In this document: positions 1 through 7,350 of the stretch, piece after piece
Layout: every line of letters begins with the position of its first letter
How positions within the stretch are numbered: the stretch's first letter is position 1
Origin: Halobacteriales archaeon QS_6_71_20
GTDB taxonomy: Archaea > Halobacteriota > Halobacteria > Halobacteriales > Haloferacaceae
Length of the DNA stretch: 37,725 nucleotides
NCBI GenBank assembly: GCA_003020945.1
Contig: PXRU01000016.1
Coordinates: 102,561-140,285, forward strand
Direction: 5' to 3'
Notes under the pieces: model-generated
What the model was told of the DNA's origin: nothing
Seen by the model: the letters and a program-made list of their open reading frames with translations, nothing else
The model's database searches: none
Program-made: the position numbers and the translations under genes

Positions 1-1747
1 CCGCCTCGACGTCGTCGTAGTCGTCGATGCGGAACCCCTTCGCGCCGAACGCCTCCGCGAGCGTGTCGAACTCGGGCATCCAGTCGTACTGCGACGCCAT
101 GTGTCGCCCCTCGAAGAAGGCGTCCTGCCACTGGCGCACCATCCCGACGTACTCGTTGTTGAGCACGACGACCGTGATGTCGAGGTCCTCGCGCACGGCG
201 ACCGACAGCTCCTGGATCGTCATCAGGAACGAGCCGTCGCCCTCGAAGCTGATCACCTCGCGGTCCTCGTCGGCGGCGACGCGGGCGCCGATCGCGGCCG
301 GCAGTCCGTACCCCATCGTCCCCAGGCCGTGCGAGGAGACGAACGTCCGCGGCGTGGTGAACGTCCAGTACTGGGCGGCCCACATCTGGTGTTGCCCGAC
401 GCCGGTTGTCACGTACGCGTCGTCGTCGGCCGCGGCGTCGAACGCCTCGACGACGAACTGCGGCTTCACCGGCTCGTCGGGGTCGATCGCGTAGTCCATC
501 GGGTACGCCTCGCGCCACTCCGCGCACCGGTCGCGCCATGCGGCCGTGTCGGGCGCGTCGCGGATCTCCGCGTCGATCTGGTCGAGGACGGTGCCCGCGT
601 CGCCGACGACCGGGTGGTCCGCGTGGACGTTCTTGGAGATCTCCGCGGGGTCGATGTCGACGTGGACGATCTCCGCCTCCGGGGCGAACGTGTCGAGGCC
701 GCCGGTGAGGCGGTCGTCGAAGCGCGTCCCCACGGCGATCAGGCAGTCGGTGTGGGTGATCGCCATGTTGGCATAGCCCGTGCCGTGCATACCCGCCCAC
801 GAGAGACACAGGTCGTCGTCCTCGGGGACGCTCCCGATGCCCGGCATCGTTGTCACCACGGGGACGCCGTACTCGCGGGCGAACGCCCGCGCCTCCTCGG
901 TCGCGTCGCCCTTGATCACGCCGCCGCCGAACAGACACAGCGGGCGCTCGGCGTCCTCGATGGCGCGTGCGGCGGCCGCGACCTCGTCGGCGTCGGCCTT
1001 CGGCTCCGGGATCGACCGCTCGGGCGGCGTCGGCTCGCCGACCGGCCGCTCGGTCCCGTCGAAGGAGACGTCCTTCGGCAGGTCGACCAGCGTCGGCCCC
1101 GGACGGCCCGTGCCCGCGAGCGCGAACGCCTCGCCGACGGTGCTGCCGACCTCGTCGGCGTCGGCCGCGAAGTAGTTGTGTTTCGTGATCGGCGCGGTGA
1201 CGCCGACGGTGTCGGTCTCCTGGAACGCGTCCGAGCCGACCATGTCCGAGGGCACCTGCCCCGTCAGCGCCAGCATCGCGTCCGAGTCCATCGACGCGTC
1301 CGCGATGCCGGTGACGAGGTTCGTCGCGCCCGGCCCCGAGGTGGCCATGCAGACCCCGGGGTCGCCGCGGACGATGCCGTAGGCGTCGGCGGCGTGGACG
1401 GCGCCCTGCTCGTGGGCCATCGTCACATGGTGTATCGAGGAGCCGACGAGCGCGTCGTAGACGGGCATGATCGCCCCGCCCTGGACGCCGAAGGCGGTCT
1501 CCACGCCGGCCGCCTCCAGCGACGCGACGACGGCGTCCGCACCCGTGCCCGGGGACCTGGTCGCCGCCTCGCGACGGGCGGCCTCCGCGGCCGACTCGCC
1601 CCCGTCGGCCGGGTCGCTCCCCGCTCGGTCCGGGCCGTCCTCTCGGTCGGCCCCGCCCTCGGCGGTCGTCGCCTCCCGTTCGGTATCGGTTCGCCCCTCC
1701 CCGCCCTCCTCGGGCGACTCCGTGTCGGGGGTCGCTGGCTCGCTCAT
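1..1747 (-). CDS. ilvB: Acetolactate synthase large subunit (3' end outside window)
   Basis: This ThDP enzyme condenses two pyruvates, or pyruvate with 2-oxobutyrate, as the first common step of Val/Leu/Ile synthesis. The reading frame is open from ATG 1747 down to the window edge, about 582 residues, and the C-terminus lies outside. The first ~65 residues are an acidic Ala/Glu/Gly/Asp-rich extension absent from bacterial enzymes. The PYR domain follows, with the ThDP-activating glutamate in AHEQGAVHAADAYG (Glu113). The PP domain near the end has GDGSF at about 503-507 followed by NNEYVGMVRQW, the Mg-ThDP binding motif. An AGGAGG Shine-Dalgarno sits 9 bases before the ATG, unlike the leaderless neighbours, so ilvB is read from a leadered or polycistronic mRNA. 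leuA lies upstream on the same strand. The catalytic motifs are intact. Confidence 0.96.
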   Translation of the reverse strand, partial: MSEPATPDTESPEEGGEGRTDTEREATTAEGGADREDGPDRAGSDPADGGESAAEAARREAATRSPGTGADAVVASLEAAGVETAFGVQGGAIMPVYDALVGSSIHHVTMAHEQGAVHAADAYGIVRGDPGVCMATSGPGATNLVTGIADASMDSDAMLALTGQVPSDMVGSDAFQETDTVGVTAPITKHNYFAADADEVGSTVGEAFALAGTGRPGPTLVDLPKDVSFDGTERPVGEPTPPERSIPEPKADADEVAAAARAIEDAERPLCLFGGGVIKGDATEEARAFAREYGVPVVTTMPGIGSVPEDDDLCLSWAGMHGTGYANMAITHTDCLIAVGTRFDDRLTGGLDTFAPEAEIVHVDIDPAEISKNVHADHPVVGDAGTVLDQIDAEIRDAPDTAAWRDRCAEWREAYPMDYAIDPDEPVKPQFVVEAFDAAADDDAYVTTGVGQHQMWAAQYWTFTTPRTFVSSHGLGTMGYGLPAAIGARVAADEDREVISFEGDGSFLMTIQELSVAVREDLDITVVVLNNEYVGMVRQWQDAFFEGRHMASQYDWMPEFDTLAEAFGAKGFRIDDYDDVEA

Positions 1748-1756
1748 CGTCGTCGG

Positions 1757-1762
1757 CCTCCT
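1757..1762 (-). promoter_or_regulatory. Shine-Dalgarno of ilvB
   Basis: AGGAGG on the minus strand with a 9-base spacer to ATG 1747. Most genes in this window have no such motif and appear leaderless. A canonical site here supports internal initiation on a longer mRNA that also carries the 31-codon ORF upstream. Confidence 0.75.
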
Positions 1763-1840
1763 GCCGTGTGTGTCATGCGTTCGCGTCGTCGGTCGCCGAT
1801 CGCTGGTCGTGTGTGGTACTCCGTGTCGATGGGGTGGATG

Positions 1841-1862
1841 GTGGGGGCGCTCACGCCCCTAC
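1841..1862 (-). other. Hairpin over the stop codon of the ilvB leader ORF
   Basis: On the minus strand GGGGCG and CGCCCC form a 6-bp all-G/C stem around the loop TGAG. The loop contains the TGA stop of the leader ORF. One mismatch outside the stem, two more pairs (GT/AC) can form. A ribosome finishing or stalling in the leader would cover or melt this hairpin. No U-tract follows, so a terminator role is not shown. Confidence 0.45.
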
Positions 1863-1946
1863 GATACCCACGATCGCGGCGAGAAGGGCGACGACGCAGC
1901 CGTCGAGCGTCGACGGGCCGGACTCGGCACGGTGTCGCGTCGTCAT
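1851..1946 (-). CDS. Putative 31-aa leader peptide upstream of ilvB
   Basis: A small ORF starts at ATG 1946 and ends at TGA 1851-1853. Its last 14 residues are VVALLAAIVGIVGA, with eight Val/Leu/Ile, the end products of the pathway encoded next door. A TATA-like box is centred about 30 bases before its ATG, so a leaderless transcript would begin at or next to this ORF. The ORF ends 103 bases before ilvB, and ilvB has its own Shine-Dalgarno. The arrangement resembles bacterial ilv leader peptides, where ribosome stalling at branched-chain codons controls expression. That comparison is inference. It could instead be a short independent hydrophobic peptide, or chance. Confidence 0.5.
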   Translation of the reverse strand: MTTRHRAESGPSTLDGCVVALLAAIVGIVGA

Positions 1947-1970
1947 CTCGCTCCGGGGTACCTGCCCGGC

Positions 1971-1980
1971 GGGTATAACG
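1971..1980 (-). promoter_or_regulatory. TATA-like box for the ilvB leader transcript
   Basis: The minus strand reads CGTTATACCC, an A/T-rich island in very G/C-rich sequence, centred about 30 bases before ATG 1946. This spacing fits haloarchaeal leaderless promoters. It lies inside the leuA-ilvB gap, so ilvB can be transcribed independently of leuA. Confidence 0.5.
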
Positions 1981-2063
1981 GTGACGCGCGTGGCAACGAT
2001 TGCGCGTCGACCCGCCGTCGAGCCGGGGTCGGATGTCGCGGGCGGGGCGCGAGCGCCGGCCGC

Positions 2064-3269
2064 TCAGAGCCGTGCCCCCTGCTCGCGCTCCTCGTCCACC
2101 TCCGCGACGCCCTCCTCGCGGGCGAACCGCCGGACGTCGGCCATCGTCACGCGGCCGTCCGCGCCGGCGTCTTTCACCCGGCGGGTGATCGCGCGGACCT
2201 GCGACTCCGTCGGGTCGAAGCCCGCGTCGGTGAGTCGCTCGCGGACGGAGTGGGTGCCGGTGTGTTTCCCCATCACCAGCTCCCGGGTCGCGCCGACCAT
2301 CTCCGGGGTCATGACGCCCGGCTCGAACGTGTCGCTGTTCTCGATGACGCCGGCGGCGTGGATGCCGGACTCGTGGCTGAAGGCGTTGGCGCCGACCACG
2401 GGCTTGTTCGGCGGCACCGAGATGCCGCTTGCCTCCTCGACCATGCGCGAGACCTCGGTGATCTCGCGCGTGTCGATGCCGGTGTCGGCGTCGTACAGCG
2501 ACTCCGCGGCCATGACGACCTCCTCCAGCGCCGCGTTGCCCGCGCGCTCGCCGATGCCGTTGACCGACACCTGCATCTGGTGGGCGCCGGCCTCGACGCC
2601 GGCCAGCGCGTTCGCGCCCGCCAGCCCGAAGTCGTCGTGGGTGTGGACGTCGACGCGTGCGTCGGTGTTCGCCAGCACCACCTCGATGAGGTCGCCGAAG
2701 CGCCGCGGCGTCGCCACCCCGCAGGTGTCGGGGATGTTGATCCAGTCGACGCCGACCTCGTCGACGGCCTCGATCACCTCGATCAGGAACGACTCCTGCG
2801 TGCGGGTGGCGTCCATCGGCGAGAACATCACCTCCGCGCCGGACTCCTTGGCCTGCCGGACGGCCTCGACCGCGCGCTCTTTCACCTCCCGGCGCGTGGC
2901 GTGCATGGAGTCTTCGATCTGCACGTCGCTCGTCGAGACGAACGTGTGGATCATCCCGACGCCGCTGTCGATCGCGGCCCGGATGTCGCCCTCGACGACG
3001 CGGGCGAGCCCGCAGACGGTCGTCTCGGTCGACGCCGCGATCTCCGAGACCGCCTCGAACTCCGCGTCGGAGTTGACCGGGAACCCCGCCTCGATGACGG
3101 AGACGCCCAGTTCGTCGAGGGCGGCTGCTATCGCCCGTTTCTCCTCGTAGCCGAACGACGTGCGTGGCGACTGCTCGCCGTCTCGCAGCGTCGTATCGAA
3201 TATCCTGACAGAATCGAACTCGTCAGTTGCACTCAGCGTGCCCTGGAAGAACTCGTTCCGCCGGACTGG
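2064..3269 (-). CDS. leuA: 2-isopropylmalate / citramalate synthase family protein, 5' end disrupted
   Basis: The enzyme condenses acetyl-CoA with a 2-oxo acid for leucine (or citramalate-route isoleucine) synthesis. The TIM-barrel signature DTTLRDGEQSP lies at about 3167-3199 and the metal-binding HTHDDFG near 2640, followed by the linker subdomain (HTGTHSVRERL). The open frame is about 401 residues, so the C-terminal LeuA regulatory domain of ~500-residue enzymes is missing. This predicts weak or no leucine feedback and leaves open citramalate or another homologous reaction. The first in-frame ATG (2954) would remove the catalytic DTTLRDGEQ, so it is not the start. No ATG, GTG or TTG lies between the upstream stop (3270-3272) and that motif. 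The natural start is probably ATG 3300 in another frame, which implies an indel. Confidence 0.88.
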   Translation of the reverse strand, partial: PVRRNEFFQGTLSATDEFDSVRIFDTTLRDGEQSPRTSFGYEEKRAIAAALDELGVSVIEAGFPVNSDAEFEAVSEIAASTETTVCGLARVVEGDIRAAIDSGVGMIHTFVSTSDVQIEDSMHATRREVKERAVEAVRQAKESGAEVMFSPMDATRTQESFLIEVIEAVDEVGVDWINIPDTCGVATPRRFGDLIEVVLANTDARVDVHTHDDFGLAGANALAGVEAGAHQMQVSVNGIGERAGNAALEEVVMAAESLYDADTGIDTREITEVSRMVEEASGISVPPNKPVVGANAFSHESGIHAAGVIENSDTFEPGVMTPEMVGATRELVMGKHTGTHSVRERLTDAGFDPTESQVRAITRRVKDAGADGRVTMADVRRFAREEGVAEVDEEREQGARL

Positions 3270-3300
3270 TTACCGACGAGTCCTGGTTGTGGGACATCAT
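3223..3300 (-). other. Probable original 5' end of leuA in a different frame
   Basis: ATG 3300 opens a 25-codon frame (begins MMSHNQDSSV, ends at TGA 3223-3225) overlapping the 5' end of the leuA frame. A TATA-like box lies about 24 bases upstream of this ATG, where a leaderless leuA start is expected. Changing frame between 3255 and 3269, by one extra or two missing bases, would join it to the leuA frame just before EFFQGTL, which I recall as the conserved haloarchaeal LeuA N-terminus. The alternative is an overlapping short leader ORF with a non-standard leuA start. Confidence 0.5.
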
Positions 3301-3319
3301 CCCACCGCACGGGGAGCGA

Positions 3320-3328
3320 CTTGTAAAG
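3320..3328 (-). promoter_or_regulatory. TATA-like box of leuA
   Basis: The minus strand reads CTTTACAAG, centred about 24 bases before ATG 3300. This is leaderless promoter geometry and supports 3300 as the authentic leuA start. Confidence 0.45.
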
Positions 3329-3550
3329 CCTTGTGGTCCGACAGCGCGTGGCAAGCATTGCGACGCGGCGCGAGCCGGCCGATCCCGCGGGAGCAACGGC
3401 GATGAGGGCCGATGACCACCACTGAGCAGAGTTCGTCGGTGGCCGGCGAGGAGACGCGGTCCGCCGGTTCCGGCCGCGGGACGCCGCCGGTCGGACGCGC
3501 GTCCGACGCGGGTCCGAACGCTTTTGAGAGAACACGCCCTCCGCGGCCAC

Positions 3551-3841
3551 ATGAGCGATTTCGGGCTCGACCTCCGGGAGGCCGAGGACATGATCGAGTC
3601 GGAGGGGACGGTCGGGGACGTGGTGCTGGGCGTCCTCGACGGGGAGACGGAGCCCGAGCAGTGGGTGCGCAACGTCGAGTACGGCAACGTCCTCGTGCTC
3701 TCGATCGAGGGCGACCTGAACGAACTGGCCAGCGGCTTCGCCCGCCAGGTGAACGAGTTGGGCGGGGAGCTCACCCACTTCCGCGGCTTCCTCGTCGTCT
3801 CGCCGCCGAACGTCGGCATCGACACCGACCGGCTCGGCTGA
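3551..3841 (+). CDS. Small conserved haloarchaeal protein (DUF5779-like)
   Basis: A 96-residue acidic protein, MSDFGLDLREAEDM at the N-terminus and GIDTDRLG at the C-terminus. ATG 3551 is chosen over the in-frame ATG at 3524 because the similarity I recall starts with MSDF and an A/T-rich CTTTTGAG box lies about 30 bases upstream. It has alternating hydrophobic strands (VLVLSIEGDL, FRGFLVVSPP) and no membrane segment, signal or cysteine. It appears monocistronic and divergent from leuA. I associate the pattern with the haloarchaeal family DUF5779 from memory only. Function unknown. Confidence 0.8.
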   Translation: MSDFGLDLREAEDMIESEGTVGDVVLGVLDGETEPEQWVRNVEYGNVLVLSIEGDLNELASGFARQVNELGGELTHFRGFLVVSPPNVGIDTDRLG

Positions 3842-3904
3842 GCGGTCGGAGCGCCGCCCCGTCGGTGGCGCGCCCCGCACCGTTCCGCCGTCGCCCGCGA
3901 CGGC

Positions 3905-4441
3905 TCACGCCGAGAACCGGTCGGCCTCCGCGCCGCAGTCGGCACAGTAGAGGACGTACTCCTCCACGTCCGGGCGCTCCCCGTCGCCCTCGTTCTCGAC
4001 CTCGTACTCGCGGTCGGTCTCTGCCCCGCAGGCCGGACACGGCTCGCAGATGACCGCGCCGTCCGACTCCTTCGGCGCGCCGATCGCGAGGAACCGGCAG
4101 GGGTCGTCGCCGACGGCGACGGCGCGGTTGGGCGCGTCCTCTGGGACGAAGAACGCCTCGTCGGCGCCGACGCGGAACTCCCCGTCGGGCGTTTCGACGG
4201 CCAGCTCCCCCGACAGCACGAGGAACAGCTCCTCGTGGTCCGGGTGGCGGTGGCGCCCCCACGGCACCCGCTCGCCGGAGTCGGCCTCGTAGTAATTACA
4301 GCCGAACGCCGAGACGCCCAGCGCCTCGTCGAGTTCGCGTTTCACGCGCGTCGGGTTCGGCGTGTTCGCCACCTCGTCGATGTCGACCGTCCGATAGCCG
4401 TACCCCTCGTCGGCGTCGGCCTCCTCGGGAGCGTCGCTCAT
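3905..4441 (-). CDS. Cupin-domain protein with C-terminal zinc ribbon
   Basis: 178 residues. A cupin_2 beta-barrel spans about residues 45-125, with the metal-binding motif around HRHPDHEELFLVLSGE, then GADEAFFVPEDAPNRAV. The C-terminal ~45 residues contain two Cys pairs (CPAC and CADC), a zinc-ribbon or rubredoxin-like knuckle. Cupins of this size often bind a small ligand or metal, and the substrate cannot be read from sequence. The ATG 4441 start has a GCTTTTCA box about 28 bases upstream (leaderless). Probably cytoplasmic, with no signal peptide. Confidence 0.85.
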   Translation of the reverse strand: MSDAPEEADADEGYGYRTVDIDEVANTPNPTRVKRELDEALGVSAFGCNYYEADSGERVPWGRHRHPDHEELFLVLSGELAVETPDGEFRVGADEAFFVPEDAPNRAVAVGDDPCRFLAIGAPKESDGAVICEPCPACGAETDREYEVENEGDGERPDVEEYVLYCADCGAEADRFSA

Positions 4442-4529
4442 AGGGCCGGGTACGACTGTCGTGATGAAAAGCCGGACGCCGCCGTCGCGTCGGAACCCAC
4501 GGGCGCCTGTTCGGTCTCGGGCGCCGCCC

Positions 4530-5279
4530 TCACTCCGCCGGCAGCAACACGAGGTGGTGGCCGTCGTGGTCGTACAGCTCGACGGAGCCGTCGGCCGACT
4601 CCCGCGTCGTCACCGACGGGAGGTCGCCGAACGCGTGATCCGCGAGCGCGCTCGGCTCCCGCACTCGGATTGAGAGGTCGACGTGAACGCCGCCGCGGGC
4701 GCCCGCGAGCCCGAGCTGGGGCTCCCACAGCTCCACGTCGAACTGGCGGTCGGCACCCGCGGGGCCGCGCATCCGGATCCGGCGGCGCTGGTCGCCCCGG
4801 TCGACCGCCGAGAAGCCCAGCGCCGACCAGCAGTCGCTCGCCAGGTCGACGTTCGCCACCTCCAGCACCACCTCGAACACGCCGGTGAGCCCGGCGCCGG
4901 AGTCGGCGAGCCCGCCGATCTCCGGGGCGTGACCGTCCGCGTCCTCCAGATACAGCGAGCGGAAGGAGCCGAAGTCGACCTCCGGCGCGTCCGGGAAGCG
5001 CGCCCGCCAGGCGTCGTACTCCCGCCCGGGCGCCTCGAACGCGAAGTGGGTGTGGAGCCCGCCGCGGGGCACCGAGTCGGGACGACGGAGGACCAGCTCC
5101 GTGCCCCCAACGTCGAAGGCGCACTCCGTGGCCGTCCGGCGCGACGGAACCAGCCCGAACGCGTCGGCGTACCACGCGGCCGAACGCCCGAGGTCGGTCA
5201 CCTCCAGCGCGAGCGACGCGAGCGCGGGACGGGGTGTGTCGCCGCCGTCCGTCGTGTCCGTCTCCGTGTCGGCGACCAT
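4530..5279 (-). CDS. Two-module VOC (glyoxalase/extradiol-dioxygenase-like) protein
   Basis: 249 residues with two vicinal-oxygen-chelate modules, about 20-130 and 140-247. The first has the usual opening LALEVTDLGRSAAWYADAFG, a His in GGLHTHFAFE and a Glu in GHAPEIGG, as expected for metal ligands. The second has VHVDLSIRV and ends GHHLVLLPAE. Tandem VOC modules occur in CatE-like dioxygenases and in many uncharacterised haloarchaeal proteins. The reaction is not predictable here. ATG 5279 is chosen because the frame also runs open upstream without protein-like sequence, and a shared A/T box lies 28-31 bases away. It is divergent from the gene at 5337. Confidence 0.85.
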   Translation of the reverse strand: MVADTETDTTDGGDTPRPALASLALEVTDLGRSAAWYADAFGLVPSRRTATECAFDVGGTELVLRRPDSVPRGGLHTHFAFEAPGREYDAWRARFPDAPEVDFGSFRSLYLEDADGHAPEIGGLADSGAGLTGVFEVVLEVANVDLASDCWSALGFSAVDRGDQRRRIRMRGPAGADRQFDVELWEPQLGLAGARGGVHVDLSIRVREPSALADHAFGDLPSVTTRESADGSVELYDHDGHHLVLLPAE

Positions 5280-5306
5280 TACGTCGGTCGTTCCGACGGC
5301 ACCCCA

Positions 5307-5312
5307 CTTAAG
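5307..5312. promoter_or_regulatory. Palindromic CTTAAG box shared by two divergent genes
   Basis: CTTAAG is centred about 30 bases from the minus-strand ATG 5279 and about 27 bases from the plus-strand ATG 5337. It is the only A/T-rich stretch in the 57-base gap, so it probably serves as the TATA element for both leaderless genes. Confidence 0.5.
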
Positions 5313-5336
5313 CCCGCGGCGCTCCACGCATCGTTC

Positions 5337-6017
5337 ATGCCCATGAAAGGATCCGGCCCGACCGAGCTCGCCGTCGTCGACGAGTTCGACGGCGGCGTCG
5401 GCTGGCTGGCCTACCCCGACGAGACGATGGAACGCGCGAGCCACGCCCTCTCGGTCGACGGCGACGTCTGGGTGCTCGACCCGGTCGACGCCGACGGCGT
5501 CGACGACCTTCTCGCGGGGCTGGACGGCGAGGTCGCGGGCGTCGCGGTGTGTCTCGACCGCCACAAGCGCGACGCCGCCGCGATCGCGACGCGCCACGAC
5601 GCGCCCGTGTTCGTCCCCGACTGGATGACCGGCGTCGCCGGCGAGATGGACGCGCCGGTCGAGCGCTTCGGCCGCGAACTCGGCGGGCTCCGCGCGATCA
5701 CGGTCCGGGACTCCTCGATCCCGCCGTGGCAGGAGGTCGCCCTCCACGACGAGGCCGGCGGGACGCTGTACGTCCCCGAGGCGGTCGGCACCTCCGCGTA
5801 CATGCGCGCCGGGAGCGAGCGCCTCGGGGTGCATCCGATGCTCCGGCTGACGCCGCCGCGCCGGGCGCTGTCGGGGCTCGACCCCGAGCGCGTTCTGTGC
5901 GGCCACGGCGCCGGCGTCCTGACCGGCGGCGCCCGCGCCCTCGCGACGGCGGTTGACGGCGCCCGCGGGAACGCCCCGGGGCTGTACGCCAAGAGCCTCC
6001 GGCTGTTCCTCGGGTGA
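5337..6017 (+). CDS. Metallo-beta-lactamase-like protein with degenerate metal site
   Basis: 226 residues. The fold pattern resembles MBL proteins: an early strand pair (ELAVVDEF, GGVGWLAY), VWVLDPVDADGVDDLL, then VCLDRHKRDAAAIA at about 71-84 in the place of the HxHxDH motif, and CGHGAGVLTGG near 186 like the C-terminal MBL glycine-rich segment. HxHxDH is not present, so hydrolase activity is doubtful. The HxxRDA remnant is seen in related haloarchaeal MBL-like proteins. The start is MPMKG at 5337, 27 bases after the CTTAAG box; ATG 5343 is possible. The next gene follows after 10 bases, so they are likely co-transcribed. Confidence 0.7.
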   Translation: MPMKGSGPTELAVVDEFDGGVGWLAYPDETMERASHALSVDGDVWVLDPVDADGVDDLLAGLDGEVAGVAVCLDRHKRDAAAIATRHDAPVFVPDWMTGVAGEMDAPVERFGRELGGLRAITVRDSSIPPWQEVALHDEAGGTLYVPEAVGTSAYMRAGSERLGVHPMLRLTPPRRALSGLDPERVLCGHGAGVLTGGARALATAVDGARGNAPGLYAKSLRLFLG

Positions 6018-6027
6018 GCGATCCGGG

Positions 6028-6588
6028 ATGGCCGACGGCGAGGGCACCCCGGTGAGCGACGACGCGACCCGTGCGGCGGGCGCCGAGGGGGACGGCGAGG
6101 AGTGGGACGATCCGGCCGGAGCGACGGCGTCGTCGGACGCCGGCGGCGACGACCCGCAGCCCGTCCACATCACGGCGGACCTGCTCTCGCTGCTGCTGGA
6201 GCGGGCGGCCGACGCCGACCCCGACGACGAGAACGTCGTTCTCGACGCGACCGCCGCCGGCGACCTCGTCGACGCGCCCGCGAACCTGGACCCCTCGACG
6301 CCCGTGTTGACCCACTTCTACTTCCCGACCGCCGGCGGCTCCGTCTCGGCCGTGTTCGGGATGGACCTGGGTCGGCCCTCGGGGTCGGCGCGGTTCCTCT
6401 CGCACCCCGACGCCGACCGCCGGCTCACCGAGGAGGACGACCTCGCGGCTGCCGTGCTGGTGGCCGTGCCGCCGTACGACGTGGACGACGTCGTCGCGTA
6501 CGACCGGCGCGGCCGACGCCGCCGGCTGGTGGTCGTCGACGCGGCGCCGCCGGAGGAGCGCGTCGAGGAGGGACCGGAGGAGAGCTGA
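6028..6588 (+). CDS. Conserved hypothetical acidic protein
   Basis: 186 residues from ATG 6028. An in-frame GTG at 6052 is an equally plausible start, because the first ~45 residues are low-complexity Gly/Asp/Glu/Ala. The folded part begins around HITADLLSLLLERAADADP and contains FYFPTAGGSVSAVFGMDLG and VAVPPYDVDDVVAYDRRG. No catalytic motif, membrane segment or cysteine is seen. It follows the MBL-like gene by 10 bases and is probably in the same operon. I do not recognise the family. Confidence 0.7.
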   Translation: MADGEGTPVSDDATRAAGAEGDGEEWDDPAGATASSDAGGDDPQPVHITADLLSLLLERAADADPDDENVVLDATAAGDLVDAPANLDPSTPVLTHFYFPTAGGSVSAVFGMDLGRPSGSARFLSHPDADRRLTEEDDLAAAVLVAVPPYDVDDVVAYDRRGRRRRLVVVDAAPPEERVEEGPEES

Positions 6589-6663
6589 GCCGACGATCGG
6601 CAGCGCTGTCGAACCGCCGTGGCTCGGCCACGGTGACCGGCGGCAGCGGTCGACTCGGGCCGA

Positions 6664-6873
6664 CTACTCCAGGTAGCCGAGGTCGTGAAGCTGGTCGGTG
6701 ATCTCGTCGAACTCGGCCTCCGACAGCGTCCCCTCCTTCTGGTGTTGGATGACGATGCTGCGGAGGAGGAACCGAACCAGGTCGGAGGTGGACGAGAAGC
6801 TCGTCCCCTCGATGGTCTCCTCGACCCGCTCGGCGAGGTCCTTCGGGATGGAGACGGTGGTGTACTCTGTCAC
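6664..6873 (-). CDS. Ribbon-helix-helix (CopG/MetJ-type) transcriptional regulator
   Basis: 69 residues. The N-terminal strand TEYTTVSIPKDLAERV is followed by two helices (SSTSDLVRFLLRSIVIQH), the canonical RHH dimer fold in which the strand contacts the DNA major groove. The start is GTG 6873: a CTTATCGG box lies about 28 bases upstream, and the frame before it is not protein-like. The C-terminal helix ends QLHDLGYLE. It is conserved in haloarchaea as a single small regulator, and its target is unknown. Confidence 0.85.
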   Translation of the reverse strand: MTEYTTVSIPKDLAERVEETIEGTSFSSTSDLVRFLLRSIVIQHQKEGTLSEAEFDEITDQLHDLGYLE

Positions 6874-7023
6874 GTCCGGAGGGAGGTGGGCACGGCCGAT
6901 AAGCCCGACGGAGGCCGTCGGTCCCTTCCCGACGAGCCGATCCGTGTCCGGGTCGCTCGTCGGGCGGGCGGGGCCGACCGCGGGTCCCGTCCGCTTTAGT
7001 CCCCCGGGAGTCAACGCGGGGTA

Positions 7024-7350
7024 ATGGCAGCCAGACCGCCCCAGAACGACTCCTCGGAACCCGACTCGATCGAGTTCGGGATCGCGGCGCTCGACGCGCG
7101 GCTCGACCGGGCCGGCGTACGATTTCCCGCGACGACCGAGGAGCTGATCGAGTCGATGGGCGACACCGACGTGTCGTACGACGCCGCGGGCAACACGCTC
7201 GACGTCGCCGAGGTGCTGCGCGAGCTCCCCGAGGAGCGGTTCGAGACGGAGCGGGACCTGCTCAACAGGCTGCACCCCATCTTCGAGGACCGGCGCCGCA
7301 GCGGCGCCGGCTCACTGCTCGGGCGGGTCCGCGCGCTCCTTCCCTTCTGA
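7024..7350 (+). CDS. Small haloarchaeal protein of unknown function
   Basis: 108 residues with the pattern IEFGIAALDARLDRAGVRFP, TTEELIESMGDTDVSYD, then LLNRLHPIFEDRR. It looks like a compact all-alpha or mixed fold similar to small haloarchaeal DUF proteins seen in several paralogues per genome; I cannot assign the DUF number with certainty. A CTTTAG box about 28 bases upstream of ATG 7024 fits a leaderless start. Its last 39 bases overlap the 3' end of the convergent aglJ gene, so the two transcripts are antisense to each other there. Confidence 0.75.
   Translation: MAARPPQNDSSEPDSIEFGIAALDARLDRAGVRFPATTEELIESMGDTDVSYDAAGNTLDVAEVLRELPEERFETERDLLNRLHPIFEDRRRSGAGSLLGRVRALLPF

Noticed and set aside
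101-1978. Very long open frame on the plus strand opposite ilvB (and similar ones at 1467-3326, 21414-23219, 33370-35025).
   Set aside because: Arg/Val/His-rich low-complexity translation complementary to clear genes; a known artefact of GC-rich codon bias.
6664-6690. The ribbon-helix-helix regulator also ends in DLGYLE, like the AlkP tails.
   Set aside because: Different fold and one residue longer; a six-residue match of common residues is best taken as coincidence.
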